21,563 nucleotides of DNA from an uncultured Clostridia bacterium (GTDB lineage: Bacteria; Bacillota; Clostridia; TANB77; CAG-508): the NCBI GenBank assembly GCA_934167225.1, contig CAKPLD010000014.1:1-21563 (forward strand), given 5' to 3'. The number at the start of each line of letters is the position of its first letter. Position 1 is the first letter of the stretch. Shown piece by piece: positions 8,404 to 16,794 of this stretch. The notes under the pieces were generated by a model. It was not told the DNA's origin. It saw only the letters and a list, made by a program, of their open reading frames with translations, and did no database searches. A program made the translations under genes and the position numbers.

Positions 8404-8880
8404 TTACTTACAATCATACCAACTCTCAGCCTTAGAAACTTCAGCCACTAAGGGCACATCTAGTTTGGCTGCGGTTTCCATGTTACTTTTCAAAATCTTT
8501 TCTACCTTATCAACCTCGCAAATAGGTGCTTCTATCATCATTTCATCGTGAACTTGTAATACAATTTTTGCCTCTAAACCTTGTTTTTGTAGTTCTTTGT
8601 ATACTTTAATCATTGCAATTTTCATTATGTCTGCTGCTGTACCTTGTATAGGAGTATTCATTGCCGCACGTTTTCCAAATTCTCTAACCATGTAATTATT
8701 AGATGATAATTCTTTTATATATCTTCTTCTTCCAAACATAGTTGCAGAATATCCTCTTTCTTTTGCAATTTCTACTATATTTTGCATATATTCATTTACT
8801 CCCGAATATTCTTCTAAGTATTGTTCTATATATGCTTTTGCTTCTTTTCTACTAATTCCGAAGTTGCCCTGCCAAACCAA
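8404..8880 (-). pseudogene. polA: DNA polymerase I, C-terminal part (after the frameshift)
   Basis: The last ~150 residues of DNA polymerase I: the rest of the fingers (RRRYIKELSSNN, RAAMNTPIQGTAADIMKIAMI) and palm motif C with the catalytic Asp (LQVHDEMM), ending WYDCK. The open frame starts at an internal ATG (8880) that has no ribosome binding site and reads out-of-phase codons up to about 8861. Real homology begins at GISRKEAK, continuing the preceding frame after one extra base. It is part of the polA gene at 8404-11131 and not a separate gene. Confidence 0.9.
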
Positions 8881-11131
8881 AATCGCTTATTCCATAAACT
8901 ATTCCAAAGTTTACTGCTTTTGCACTACTTCTTTCTTCTTTTGTAACCTCTTCTATTGGCTTATGAAGTACTTTTGAAGCTGCCTGTTTATGAATATCTT
9001 CTCCATTTACAAATGCATCTATCATATGTTTATCTTTTGACATATGTGCTAATACTCTAAGTTCTATTTGTGAATAATCTGCATCTATATATACTTTTCC
9101 TTCATCTGGTACAAATACTTTTCTTAATCTTTTTCCAAGTTCCATTCTTGTAGGTATATTTTGAAGATTTGGCTCTGTTGAGCTTATTCTTCCTGTTGCT
9201 GTTATTGTTTGATGGAAAAATGAGTGTATTCTATTTGTTTTTGGGTTTATATAAGGTCTCATTCCTTCAACATATGTTGAATTTAATTTGCATAACTTTC
9301 TATATTCTAGTATTTTTTCTATTATTGGATGCTCATTTATTAATTTTTCTAATACATCTTCTGATGTTGAATATCCATTTTTTGTTTTCTTTTTTGATGG
9401 TAAACTTAATTTTTCAAATAAAATTACTCCTAATTGTTTTGGTGAATTTATGTTAAATTCTTCTCCTGCTAAATTATATATTTCTGATGAAAGTAAATCT
9501 ATTCCATCTTTTAAGGCTTTTCCAAATTCTATAAGTTTATTTTCTTCTATATGCATTCCATTCCATTGCATGTTTGCTAAAACTTCAACTGTTGGCATGT
9601 CTATATTTTGGAATAACTCTATTCCATCTATTTCCTCTAATTTCGATGTTAAAATTTTAGATAATTCATATATACCATATGCATAAAATGCTGTTTGGTA
9701 CTTTAATGTATCCACATTATTTTCTTGAGATTCGAATAAAGTAATTTGTTTTGAGCTTTTGCTTGCTCCATTAATTTCTAGATATTCGTTTGTATTTAGG
9801 TCTAAATATTTTTCTATCAGATTATCTATTAAATATTTTCCTTCTGTTGGGTCTAATATATAGCTTGCAACTGTTATATCGTATTTTAGATTTTTTACAT
9901 TAATTCCTATTTGTTTTAATAGAATATATACTCTTCCCAATTCGAAACCAAATTTTTCTATTTTCTCGTCTTCAAAAACTTGTTTTAAAAATTTATCAAA
10001 TTCACTTTCCGAATTTTTTCTTTTTATATAATAAACTTCTTTTTCTTCTGGATTGTAAATTGATATTGATATTATGTCTTTTTTTATTATATCTTCTTTA
10101 TTCTCGTTTTCTTCCAATCCTAAATAAAAAATCACTTTTTGAGTTTTATTTATTTTTTCTCCTACATCTTTTATTAATATATCAGAATTTATCTTAAATA
10201 AATTTTCTAAATCTTTTTTATTTTTATTATCTGTTTCTCTTCCTTCTAAATTAAATCTTTCTATATATTTCTTAAAATTGCATACTTTAAATAATTCTAG
10301 AACTTTTTCCTTGTCCCATTCTTCTACTTTTAAAGTATCTAATGTATCTTCAAGTGGCACATTTACATCTATTTCTCCAAGTTGTCTCGAAATAAATGCC
10401 ATTTCTTTATTATTTACAATTGATTCTTTTTGCTTTCCTTTTAGGTCATCTGTTCCTTCTTCGATTTTTTCATATAAATTTTTAATTGTACCATATTTTT
10501 TAACAAGATTGATTGCAGTTTTTGGTCCAATTCCTGGAACTCCTGGAATATTATCTGACGAATCTCCTTGTAAACCTTTTACTTCTATTAATGACTTTGG
10601 TTCTACTCCATATTCTTCTAGTACTTTCTTTCTATCATAATCATCTACTTCTGTTTTTCCTTGTTTGGTTCTAGGAATTCTAATTGTTATGTTGTCACTT
10701 GCAAGTTGGAATGTATCTCTGTCTCCTGAAAGTATTATTACATCTAATCCTTGATTTTCTCCATATTTACTTAATGTTCCTAATATGTCATCACCTTCGT
10801 AGCCCTCTTTTTCTACTATATCTATGTTCATTGCTCTTAAAATATCTTTTATTACAGGCATTTGGTCTGCTAATTCCTCTGGCATTCCGTGACGATTTGC
10901 TTTGTACCCTTCATATAGTTTGTGTCTTGCAGTTTTTGCTTTTAAGTCAAACGATACTGCTATATAGTCTGGATTTAGGTCTTCCAAATTTTTAAATAAT
11001 ATTGCCAAAAATCCATATACTGCATTTGTGTATTTTCCATCTGTTGTTGTTAACATTTTACTTCCCATTATTCCATAAAATGCTCTGTTCATTATACTAT
11101 TTCCGTCTATTAATAGAAGTTTCTTTTTCAC
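8852..11131 (-). CDS. polA: DNA polymerase I, N-terminal 757 residues, broken by a +1 frameshift
   Basis: Replication and repair polymerase. Domains: 5'-3' exonuclease/flap nuclease (about 1-290; LLIDGNSIMNRAFYG, GDRDTFQL, GLQGDSSDNIPGVPGIGPKTA), a 3'-5' exonuclease-like domain (about 310-490) that lacks the DxE metal ligands and so is probably not proofreading, then the polymerase domain with motif A (DYSQIELR, D685) and the O-helix RxxxKxxxFxxxY (R734, K738, F742, Y746). The frame runs into a stop 11 residues after the O-helix. Dropping the base at 8860 restores a 908-aa protein of normal length across 8404-11131. As read, the product lacks motif C and could not polymerise. The GTG start has AAAGGA 12 nt upstream. 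A sequencing or assembly error, a true mutation or recoding are all possible. Confidence 0.9.
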   Translation of the reverse strand: MKKKLLLIDGNSIMNRAFYGIMGSKMLTTTDGKYTNAVYGFLAILFKNLEDLNPDYIAVSFDLKAKTARHKLYEGYKANRHGMPEELADQMPVIKDILRAMNIDIVEKEGYEGDDILGTLSKYGENQGLDVIILSGDRDTFQLASDNITIRIPRTKQGKTEVDDYDRKKVLEEYGVEPKSLIEVKGLQGDSSDNIPGVPGIGPKTAINLVKKYGTIKNLYEKIEEGTDDLKGKQKESIVNNKEMAFISRQLGEIDVNVPLEDTLDTLKVEEWDKEKVLELFKVCNFKKYIERFNLEGRETDNKNKKDLENLFKINSDILIKDVGEKINKTQKVIFYLGLEENENKEDIIKKDIISISIYNPEEKEVYYIKRKNSESEFDKFLKQVFEDEKIEKFGFELGRVYILLKQIGINVKNLKYDITVASYILDPTEGKYLIDNLIEKYLDLNTNEYLEINGASKSSKQITLFESQENNVDTLKYQTAFYAYGIYELSKILTSKLEEIDGIELFQNIDMPTVEVLANMQWNGMHIEENKLIEFGKALKDGIDLLSSEIYNLAGEEFNINSPKQLGVILFEKLSLPSKKKTKNGYSTSEDVLEKLINEHPIIEKILEYRKLCKLNSTYVEGMRPYINPKTNRIHSFFHQTITATGRISSTEPNLQNIPTRMELGKRLRKVFVPDEGKVYIDADYSQIELRVLAHMSKDKHMIDAFVNGEDIHKQAASKVLHKPIEEVTKEERSSAKAVNFGIVYGISDFGLAGQLRN

Positions 11132-11165
11132 TATTTTTTCAATCCTTTCAATATGTTTCTTTTAT

Positions 11166-11205
11166 TTTTGGCTTATAAATTTTAGATTTATACTTAAGCC
11201 AAAAT
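11166..11205. repeat. Intergenic hairpin between the FAD oxidoreductase gene and polA
   Basis: TTTTGGCTTA and TAAGCCAAAA form a 10-bp stem with a loop of about 19 nt in the 81-bp gap. No T run follows on either strand, so it is a weak terminator at best and polA may be read from upstream. Confidence 0.45.
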
Positions 11206-11212
11206 ACTAATT

Positions 11213-12772
11213 TTATCCTTTTTTCTCTTCGTGATATTCCTTTTCGGTATTTACATTCCAAATATTAGATTTGTCTTTAATTTCATTTTTTATATTTTTA
11301 ACAGCTTCAAATGCAGTTACCATTGAATGATCCATGTTGTTATATCGATGTTGGCCATTTCTTCCTATGCAATATAAATTTGGGAAACTGTCTAAATATT
11401 TTATCAATTCATCCATTCTAGAATATGTGTCAAAATATGCAGGATATGCTTTTTTTACTTTTTCTCTATGCGAATCTAAAATATTATTTTTTTCTATTAT
11501 ACCCATTTTTATTAATTCTGTAGCAGCTACATCTGTAAATTCGCTATCTGTCATATTCCAATACTTATCTCCCTCACTGCATGTATATTCTAACCCTATC
11601 CATACTGTGTTTCTTGGGTCTTTTAGCATATATGGTGACCAGTTATTAAAGATTTGTATTCTAAGTAGTTTTGCTTCTGGTTCATGCACATATATCCAAC
11701 AGTCTGGAACTATATTTCCAAGTGTTGGTATATCTGTCTCATTTTTTAGGTTTAGTTTGTTTACTAATAACCCTACTGTCATAAAATCTCTATATGGCAA
11801 TCCTTTTGCAATTTCTAGCATGTCTTCTGGAACTTTTTCTCCTTTAAATCCACACACTAAGTCTTTTACTGGCATTGTAGATATAAATATATCTCCTGAA
11901 ATTGTTACATTTTCCCCATTTACTTCACATTCTACTGATACAATTTTTTCATTTTTAATATTTATATTTTTTACTTTATATCCTTTTAAGATTTTTCCGC
12001 CTTTTTTCTCTACTCTTTTAGCCAATGTTTCCCAAAGTTGACCAGGGCCAAACTTTGGATACCAAAATTGCTCTATTAATGATGTTTCCGTGTTTTCTTT
12101 GTTTTTTTTGCCAAATAATTTATTAAACATATCTTTTATAATTGCATTTATAGAAACACCTTTTACTCTTTGTGCTCCCCAGTCTGCTGAAATTTCTGAG
12201 ACTTTTCTTCCCCATAGTCTTTCTGTGTAATTTTTGAAAAACATTTTATATAGTTCTTCCCCAAACCTGTTTATATAAAAATCTTCAAGCGAGTTTTCTT
12301 TTCTTTTAAAAATTATGGCTTTTAAGTAACTAAATCCTACTTTTATTGTTCTAAATAATCCCATATTTTTTAGTGTTTTCCATTTTAAGCTTACTGGATA
12401 ATCGAAGAATTTTTTTAGAAAGTATATTCTCGAAACCCTTGTCCTTATAAGCATTACCTCATCTTCTGTGTTAGGATTTGGCCCTACTACATTTAGTTCT
12501 TTTATTCTTTTTAATTCTTCATCATCAAATGAGTTTACTCCTTGAATAGGCATAAGTTCTTCCCAGTATTTCATAACCTCTGGATCTTTTGAGAAAAATC
12601 TATGTCCTCCTATATCCATTCTATTTCCATTTGTATTTACTGTTCTAGATATTCCACCTATTGCATTTGTTTCTTCTAAGATTATTACTTCGTATTTATC
12701 TTTTTCATCTAATAATTTATCTGCCGAAGTTAGTCCTGCAGGACCTGCTCCTATTATAATTACTTTTTGCAT
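11213..12772 (-). CDS. NAD(P)/FAD-dependent oxidoreductase (HemY / UDP-galactopyranose-mutase-like)
   Basis: A 519-aa flavoprotein. The N-terminal dinucleotide fold is clear: VIIIGAGPAGLTSADKLL (residues 4-21), the ribose-binding acid in ILEE, GGISRTV, then IGGHRFFS. The C-terminal FAD contact GRNGQHRYNNMDHSM closes the fold. This architecture is shared by amine oxidases, protoporphyrinogen-oxidase-like (COG1232) proteins and UDP-galactopyranose mutases; the GGHRFFS/GRNGQHRYNNMDHS pair is typical of the sugar-associated subgroup often next to glycosyltransferases. The substrate is unknown. The start has AGAAAGGA about 8 nt upstream. It begins 28 bp after the kinase gene, so it probably belongs to the same transcript as the GT-C gene further upstream, consistent with cell-surface glycan work. 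Confidence 0.8.
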   Translation of the reverse strand: MQKVIIIGAGPAGLTSADKLLDEKDKYEVIILEETNAIGGISRTVNTNGNRMDIGGHRFFSKDPEVMKYWEELMPIQGVNSFDDEELKRIKELNVVGPNPNTEDEVMLIRTRVSRIYFLKKFFDYPVSLKWKTLKNMGLFRTIKVGFSYLKAIIFKRKENSLEDFYINRFGEELYKMFFKNYTERLWGRKVSEISADWGAQRVKGVSINAIIKDMFNKLFGKKNKENTETSLIEQFWYPKFGPGQLWETLAKRVEKKGGKILKGYKVKNINIKNEKIVSVECEVNGENVTISGDIFISTMPVKDLVCGFKGEKVPEDMLEIAKGLPYRDFMTVGLLVNKLNLKNETDIPTLGNIVPDCWIYVHEPEAKLLRIQIFNNWSPYMLKDPRNTVWIGLEYTCSEGDKYWNMTDSEFTDVAATELIKMGIIEKNNILDSHREKVKKAYPAYFDTYSRMDELIKYLDSFPNLYCIGRNGQHRYNNMDHSMVTAFEAVKNIKNEIKDKSNIWNVNTEKEYHEEKKG

Positions 12773-12800
12773 TTTTTGGTTCCTTTCTTAAAGGTATTTA

Positions 12801-13685
12801 CTAAATTTTGGTTAGTTCTTCATAACTTACTTTTAAAATCATTTCATATCTCATCTTTAAAATTTTTTTGTAAAAGTTTTTTCTAATGTTTGAAATATAT
12901 GGCGTTTTTTCTATAACATTATATATTTTTTCCATATCTATTTTAGGAAATATTCTTAAAAGTGCCTTATTACATTCTTCTTTTTCTAGCCCAGAAATAA
13001 ATTTAAAATAATTTATTTTTTTGTCTTGATATTTTAAAGCTGATGTTGGAAAAATATATACTCTTGCTTCCATTTCTTTTTCATCATCTATAATCTCTGC
13101 AATTCTTTCATCTGTAAGTTGAGGATACAAACATGATGCACAGTCATAAATTGGAGCAATTTCAATTTTTTTTAAACTTTCGTTTATTAAAAATCCCCAA
13201 TTTCCATTATGTCTATCAAAATTGCCAACTAGGCTGTCTGCTATAAACATATCCCAAAAGAAATCTGATAATTCACATATATCATATACTCTTTGATTTT
13301 CTATTGTTTCTAAAACTTCGCTTAGTTCTGTTCCATACCCATTTTTGGATGTTTCAATTTGACTGTTTTTAAGTTCTGCAAATTGTTTCAAAATTGTTCC
13401 ATTAGATGTAAAATCCTTACATGCAACAACAATTTTTTTCTCATTATTTATTTCATATGTGCCAAGTATAGTATCTTGAACATTTAGGCCTAAAGTTTTT
13501 AAAATATGGCATGCAACATATTCTGATATGCAACTATTAGAATATCCATGTTCAGATATTCCCTCGTTTATTGCTGGAAATTTTAACATATAATCTTCAC
13601 TATTGTACATTACACATATTTTTCCACCATTTTTTCCGCCATAGTATTTAAAGTTATTTTTTTCACAATCTGTAAAATCAATCAT
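12801..13685 (-). CDS. CtkA/HipA-like protein kinase
   Basis: A 294-aa protein with the compact HipA-type kinase fold, close in size and motif order to CtkA of Helicobacter pylori rather than to full-length HipA. Seen: a glycine-rich loop (YYGGKNGGK, 14-22), the ATP lysine K35 in YMLKFP, the helix acid E55 (SEYVACHIL), catalytic loop NFDRHNGNWG (D157, N162) and the metal Asp D181 in APIYDCASCLYP. All catalytic residues are present. It lacks the N-terminal HipA_N1 domain. Its start codon overlaps the stop region of the upstream small gene by 8 bp, with GGAG inside that gene 7 nt upstream, so translation is coupled. Related kinases act as toxins or as regulators; which applies here, and its target, cannot be told from the sequence. 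Confidence 0.85.
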   Translation of the reverse strand: MIDFTDCEKNNFKYYGGKNGGKICVMYNSEDYMLKFPAINEGISEHGYSNSCISEYVACHILKTLGLNVQDTILGTYEINNEKKIVVACKDFTSNGTILKQFAELKNSQIETSKNGYGTELSEVLETIENQRVYDICELSDFFWDMFIADSLVGNFDRHNGNWGFLINESLKKIEIAPIYDCASCLYPQLTDERIAEIIDDEKEMEARVYIFPTSALKYQDKKINYFKFISGLEKEECNKALLRIFPKIDMEKIYNVIEKTPYISNIRKNFYKKILKMRYEMILKVSYEELTKI

Positions 13686-13923
13686 GTTCTTTCTCCATTC
13701 TTATATATTTTCTATACAAATAATCGCACTGCTCTTCTGAAATATCTCCATCAACCCAGGCACTATTTACAGAACCTTGAAGTTCATCAATTAAGCAATC
13801 TATATAGCTTACATTGTTTTTTAAGCCTTCTTTTAAATTGTTTAAATCATTTTCTAGATAAGGAGGTAAACATTTTTCTAATATTTCTTCATCATACTTT
13901 TTTTCCAATCTTTTCTTCTCCAC
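13678..13923 (-). CDS. Small helical protein coupled to the HipA-like kinase
   Basis: Up to 81 aa, charged, predicted all-helical, with no HTH, signal or membrane segment; I do not recognise a named family. The middle (about 38-70) reads YIDCLIDELQGSVNSAWVDG, then DISEEQCDYLYRKYI. It lies 3 bp after the glycosyltransferase stop and overlaps the kinase start by 8 bp. The GTG at 13923 is the outermost start but has no ribosome binding site beyond coupling; a TTG at 13908 has GGAG 9 nt upstream and may be the true start (76 aa). By position it is a candidate partner, inhibitor or substrate of the kinase. This is inferred from context only. Confidence 0.7.
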   Translation of the reverse strand: MEKKRLEKKYDEEILEKCLPPYLENDLNNLKEGLKNNVSYIDCLIDELQGSVNSAWVDGDISEEQCDYLYRKYIRMEKEHD

Positions 13924-13926
13924 TCT

Positions 13927-15387
13927 TTATATATTTAAATACTGCATATATGTAAGTTCAAATATTACCGACATTATGGCAAATACATAGATTAATCTAC
14001 TTACATTTCTTTCGTATTTTGTGTCTTTAATTCCGTAAACTATAAATATCATTCCAAACATAATCGTTGGAACTATATATCTAAAATCCATTGTACATCC
14101 ATATGGCATTGTTATATTTGAATATATAAACATACATATTTGCACTAAATAAAATAAAATTATCATTTTTATTTCTACTGTCTTTTTGCTTTGTGCAATT
14201 ACTTTTATTAAACAAATTAAACTAATTAGAATAATTACTATATTTAAAACTAACATAATACTTGGTATTAAGTTTATGTTTTCTAAATGATATTCTCCAA
14301 ATAAAGAACTTTTTACTAAATATGCCCATATATTGCAATCTCCAATTGGATATGCAAAAACTTTAAGCCATTCTGGTGATAATATTTCTAGTCTATCAAT
14401 TAAACTTCTATTTCCACAATATACAGCTGAACCAGCTGTTGGTACATAGAATATTGATTGATTAAATAAATACATATTTCTTATGCTGTATGATAATCCT
14501 AACCCTAAAGATATAACACCAAAAATTATGAATTTCCAAATATAATCTTTTATTATTTTGGGGGCTTTTCCTTTAAAATAGTCTTGTAAAAATTTGTTTA
14601 TAAAAATGTATAAAATTGGTATTGCAATTATTGTTCCAGATATTTTTGTTAAAGCAATTAATGCCGTTATAATTGCTAAAATTATTGTATTTGGCATACT
14701 TGATTTTTTGTACCATTTTATTAAATATAGTATTGCTAAAAATGTTAGCATTATCATTAATATATCATTATTTATGCTTCCAGCAAGAATTATTAGTGTT
14801 GGATGCACTGATATTACTGTCATAACAAGTAGTTTTAATTTGTTGTCTATATTTAATTCTTTTAGTATACAATAGGATATTAAAATTATCATACTCGAAT
14901 ATATTGCTGTTATTATTTGTATTCCTTCTTCTGAGGTTGCTAAATCTATTCCAAATATTTCGTTTATTTTTAACCATCCTGCTGCTATAATGTGATGTAA
15001 TGGTTGTTGGTAAAATTGCCATTTATTATGTGTTGGTAATTTTCCTGTTTTATAAATTGTTTCTATATAGGCAAGATGTCCTACATCTTTTTCTAAATCG
15101 TGCTGTCTTTCTGTTATTGGTGTATATAGTATATATGCTGTTCGTAGTAATATTCCTATAACTCCTATAACACAGATTATTTTTTTGAAATCGATTTTTT
15201 TCTTTTTTTCATATTCATTTAGTATAAAAACATTTGTGGCTATAACAATAATTCCTATTATTATTGCCACAATAAAACTAATTTCTTTTATTTTTATATT
15301 AATATCAATTATGTATATTAACAAATAATACAGTATTGTTGATAAACTTAATATTGTCATTTTTCTTTTTTTTATAAAATTACACAT
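13927..15387 (-). CDS. GT-C membrane glycosyltransferase (GT39/PMT_2-like)
   Basis: A 486-aa polytopic protein with about 11-13 TM segments. After the second or third TM it has an extracytoplasmic loop, RQHDLEKDVGHLAYI (95-109), then GKLP...WQFYQQPLHH, the usual GT-C layout with catalytic Asp D97 or D101 and an aromatic-rich acceptor loop. The enzyme would transfer a sugar from a lipid-phosphate carrier to an unknown acceptor on the outer face. It shares no close sequence with the GT-C protein at 5963-7522. It follows the COG2426 gene by 22 bp and precedes the small kinase-partner gene by 3 bp, so it sits mid-operon. The ribosome binding site is weak (AAAGAAAGAGA). Confidence 0.82.
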   Translation of the reverse strand: MCNFIKKRKMTILSLSTILYYLLIYIIDINIKIKEISFIVAIIIGIIVIATNVFILNEYEKKKKIDFKKIICVIGVIGILLRTAYILYTPITERQHDLEKDVGHLAYIETIYKTGKLPTHNKWQFYQQPLHHIIAAGWLKINEIFGIDLATSEEGIQIITAIYSSMIILISYCILKELNIDNKLKLLVMTVISVHPTLIILAGSINNDILMIMLTFLAILYLIKWYKKSSMPNTIILAIITALIALTKISGTIIAIPILYIFINKFLQDYFKGKAPKIIKDYIWKFIIFGVISLGLGLSYSIRNMYLFNQSIFYVPTAGSAVYCGNRSLIDRLEILSPEWLKVFAYPIGDCNIWAYLVKSSLFGEYHLENINLIPSIMLVLNIVIILISLICLIKVIAQSKKTVEIKMIILFYLVQICMFIYSNITMPYGCTMDFRYIVPTIMFGMIFIVYGIKDTKYERNVSRLIYVFAIMSVIFELTYMQYLNI

Positions 15388-15409
15388 GTTTTATTCTCTT
15401 TCTTTATAA

Positions 15410-15925
15410 TTAACCAACCACTTTAGCTACAAGCCCAAATGATATAACCATCATTATTATACTCGCTAAAAATACTCCTGCAAGAACAGCTAAAAATGTC
15501 TTTTTTCTATCCATTTCTAAAACTGATGCAATAAGAGATCCTGTCCATGCACCTGTTCCTGGAAGTGGAATTCCTACAAATAAAACTACTCCTAAATATC
15601 CAAATTTTTCAATTTGTCCTTTATGTTTTTCTACTTTTTGGTCTAGCCAATTTGCAACTCCTTTGAAGTGCTTGCTATTTCTCATCCAATTTAAAATTTT
15701 GTTTATTAATAATAATATAAATGGTATTGGAAGTAAATTTCCAACTATGCTAATTACATAACTTGGTATTGGGTCTAATCCTAATAGTGCAGCTGCAAGT
15801 AAACCTCCTCTTAACTCTAATATTGGCATTAATGATATTATAAATACTAATATTTCCTTTCCAAATGCTAGTGCTGTTACTCCTCCAAATGCTCCAATTA
15901 TGGCATTTACTAATTTTTCGCTCAT
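15410..15925 (-). CDS. Small multidrug-export-like membrane protein (COG2426, PF06695 type)
   Basis: A 171-aa membrane protein with about four to five hydrophobic segments. Family-like motifs: PILELRGGLLAAALLG (residues about 34-49), the Pro-rich turn NLLPIPFILL, and VGIPLPGTGAWTGSLIAS with the re-entrant-type PxPGTGA signature. This matches the family annotated 'small multi-drug export protein', whose function is weakly established. The ATG at 15925 is preferred, with GAAGGG 8 nt upstream; the ATG at 15934 abuts that site directly. It is the first intact gene after the aminopeptidase remnant and likely uses that gene's promoter. Confidence 0.8.
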   Translation of the reverse strand: MSEKLVNAIIGAFGGVTALAFGKEILVFIISLMPILELRGGLLAAALLGLDPIPSYVISIVGNLLPIPFILLLINKILNWMRNSKHFKGVANWLDQKVEKHKGQIEKFGYLGVVLFVGIPLPGTGAWTGSLIASVLEMDRKKTFLAVLAGVFLASIIMMVISFGLVAKVVG

Positions 15926-15967
15926 TTTCTTCATCCCTTCTTTTTTTATTTGTTTTTATTTTGATTT

Positions 15968-16553
15968 CTATATTAAATTTTCTGGGTTTAAACATTTTAG
16001 TTCTTCTAGTACAAACATTCCGTCTTTTCTTATTAAAACATCATCAAACCAAATTTCTCCTCCACCATATTCTGGTCTTTGAATATTAACTATGTCCCAA
16101 TGAATGCTTGATCTATTTCCATTGTCGCTTTCTTCTAGGCTATCGCCTGGTGTAATTTGTATTTTTTACTCTTTCTTGAAAATGTACCTGTGTTTGGTAA
16201 TATTTATTATATATATTCATGTTTTCTTTTGGTATTCCATTTAATTCTGCTATATTTGATGTTGCTCTAATTCCTATATATGCATCCATGTCTTTCATTC
16301 TTTGTAAATCGTGTTTTGTATATAATTTTATTTGCTCTTCATTTGCATTTTGTAGCATTACTCTTAGTAACTCATAATTTATAATATTGAAGTATGGTTT
16401 TGCTCCTAATTCTTCTGCTCTTTTTATTAGTTCTTTTGCAAGTTCCATTCCATCTTCTCCCAAAACCTCTATTAAGATGTTGTCATCTTTTTGTATATTT
16501 ACTGAATATGTAAGCAAATTGTTTGCTAGTTTTTCTATTCTTGTATCTCTCAT
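15968..16553 (-). pseudogene. M29 aminopeptidase, internally deleted
   Basis: The first ~130 codons encode the N-terminus of an M29-family (AmpS/PepT-type) metallo-aminopeptidase (NLLTYSVNIQKDDNILIEV ... NGIPKENMNIYNKYYQTQVHFQERVKNT). Then, one frame over, about 60 codons encode its C-terminus: ITPGDSLEESDNGNRSS, IHWDIV, YGGGEIWFDD, LIRKDGMFV, LEELKCLNP, stop at 15968-15970. The intervening ~230 residues, which carry most metal ligands of the family, are missing and the joint (near 16150) is out of frame, with the first part stopping at 16140. The product cannot be an active enzyme. AAAGGA lies 10 nt before the ATG, and a consensus promoter remains upstream. Confidence 0.88.
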
Positions 16554-16599
16554 TTTTTATTTTTCCTTTCTTGCTTTACTAAAATATTTTTCCGTTAGT

Positions 16600-16628
16600 A
16601 TTATATATTAAATTTATAGCCTTTTCAA
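16600..16628 (-). promoter_or_regulatory. Promoter upstream of the aminopeptidase remnant and operon
   Basis: On the minus strand: -35 TTGAAA (16628-16623), a 17-bp spacer, -10 TATAAT (16605-16600), predicted start near 16593. It is the only clear promoter before the run of leftward genes down to 11213. Confidence 0.7.
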
Positions 16629-16668
16629 TACTTATAGTACTTTTTTCTTAATTCGTAATAATATCAAA

Positions 16669-16712
16669 GTTACTATTCACAGCTATTAAAACTGGTTCTA
16701 ATTAGAATAATT
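16669..16712 (-). repeat. 44-bp interspersed repeat, copy 2
   Basis: Inverted relative to 7627-7670 and 41/44 identical to it. Here it overlaps a near-perfect hairpin at 16694-16718 (GGTTCTAATTA and TAATTAGAACC, 11-bp stem, 3-nt loop), which copy 1 lacks. Confidence 0.75.
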
Positions 16713-16731
16713 AGAACCTACTCTACAATTT

Positions 16732-16781
16732 TAGAGCTTATTAGTATAATTTTTGATATTTCTTTTATACTATAAGCTCTA
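16732..16781. terminator. Long hairpin downstream of the cysteine-rich membrane protein gene
   Basis: TAGAGCTTAT and ATAAGCTCTA, with flanking AGTATAA/TTATACT, form a 17-bp stem with one bulged base and a 15-nt loop, 14 bp past the stop of the leftward gene. The T tract is poor (TAAAATTGT on the minus strand). It may be a terminator or part of the repeat element beside it. Confidence 0.45.
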
Positions 16782-16794
16782 AATTTATTAAATT

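Noticed and set aside
8857..8866. Programmed +1 frameshift as the main explanation for the split polA
   Set aside because: No stimulatory element is evident, and a single-base indel or assembly error explains it equally well; kept only as a possibility.
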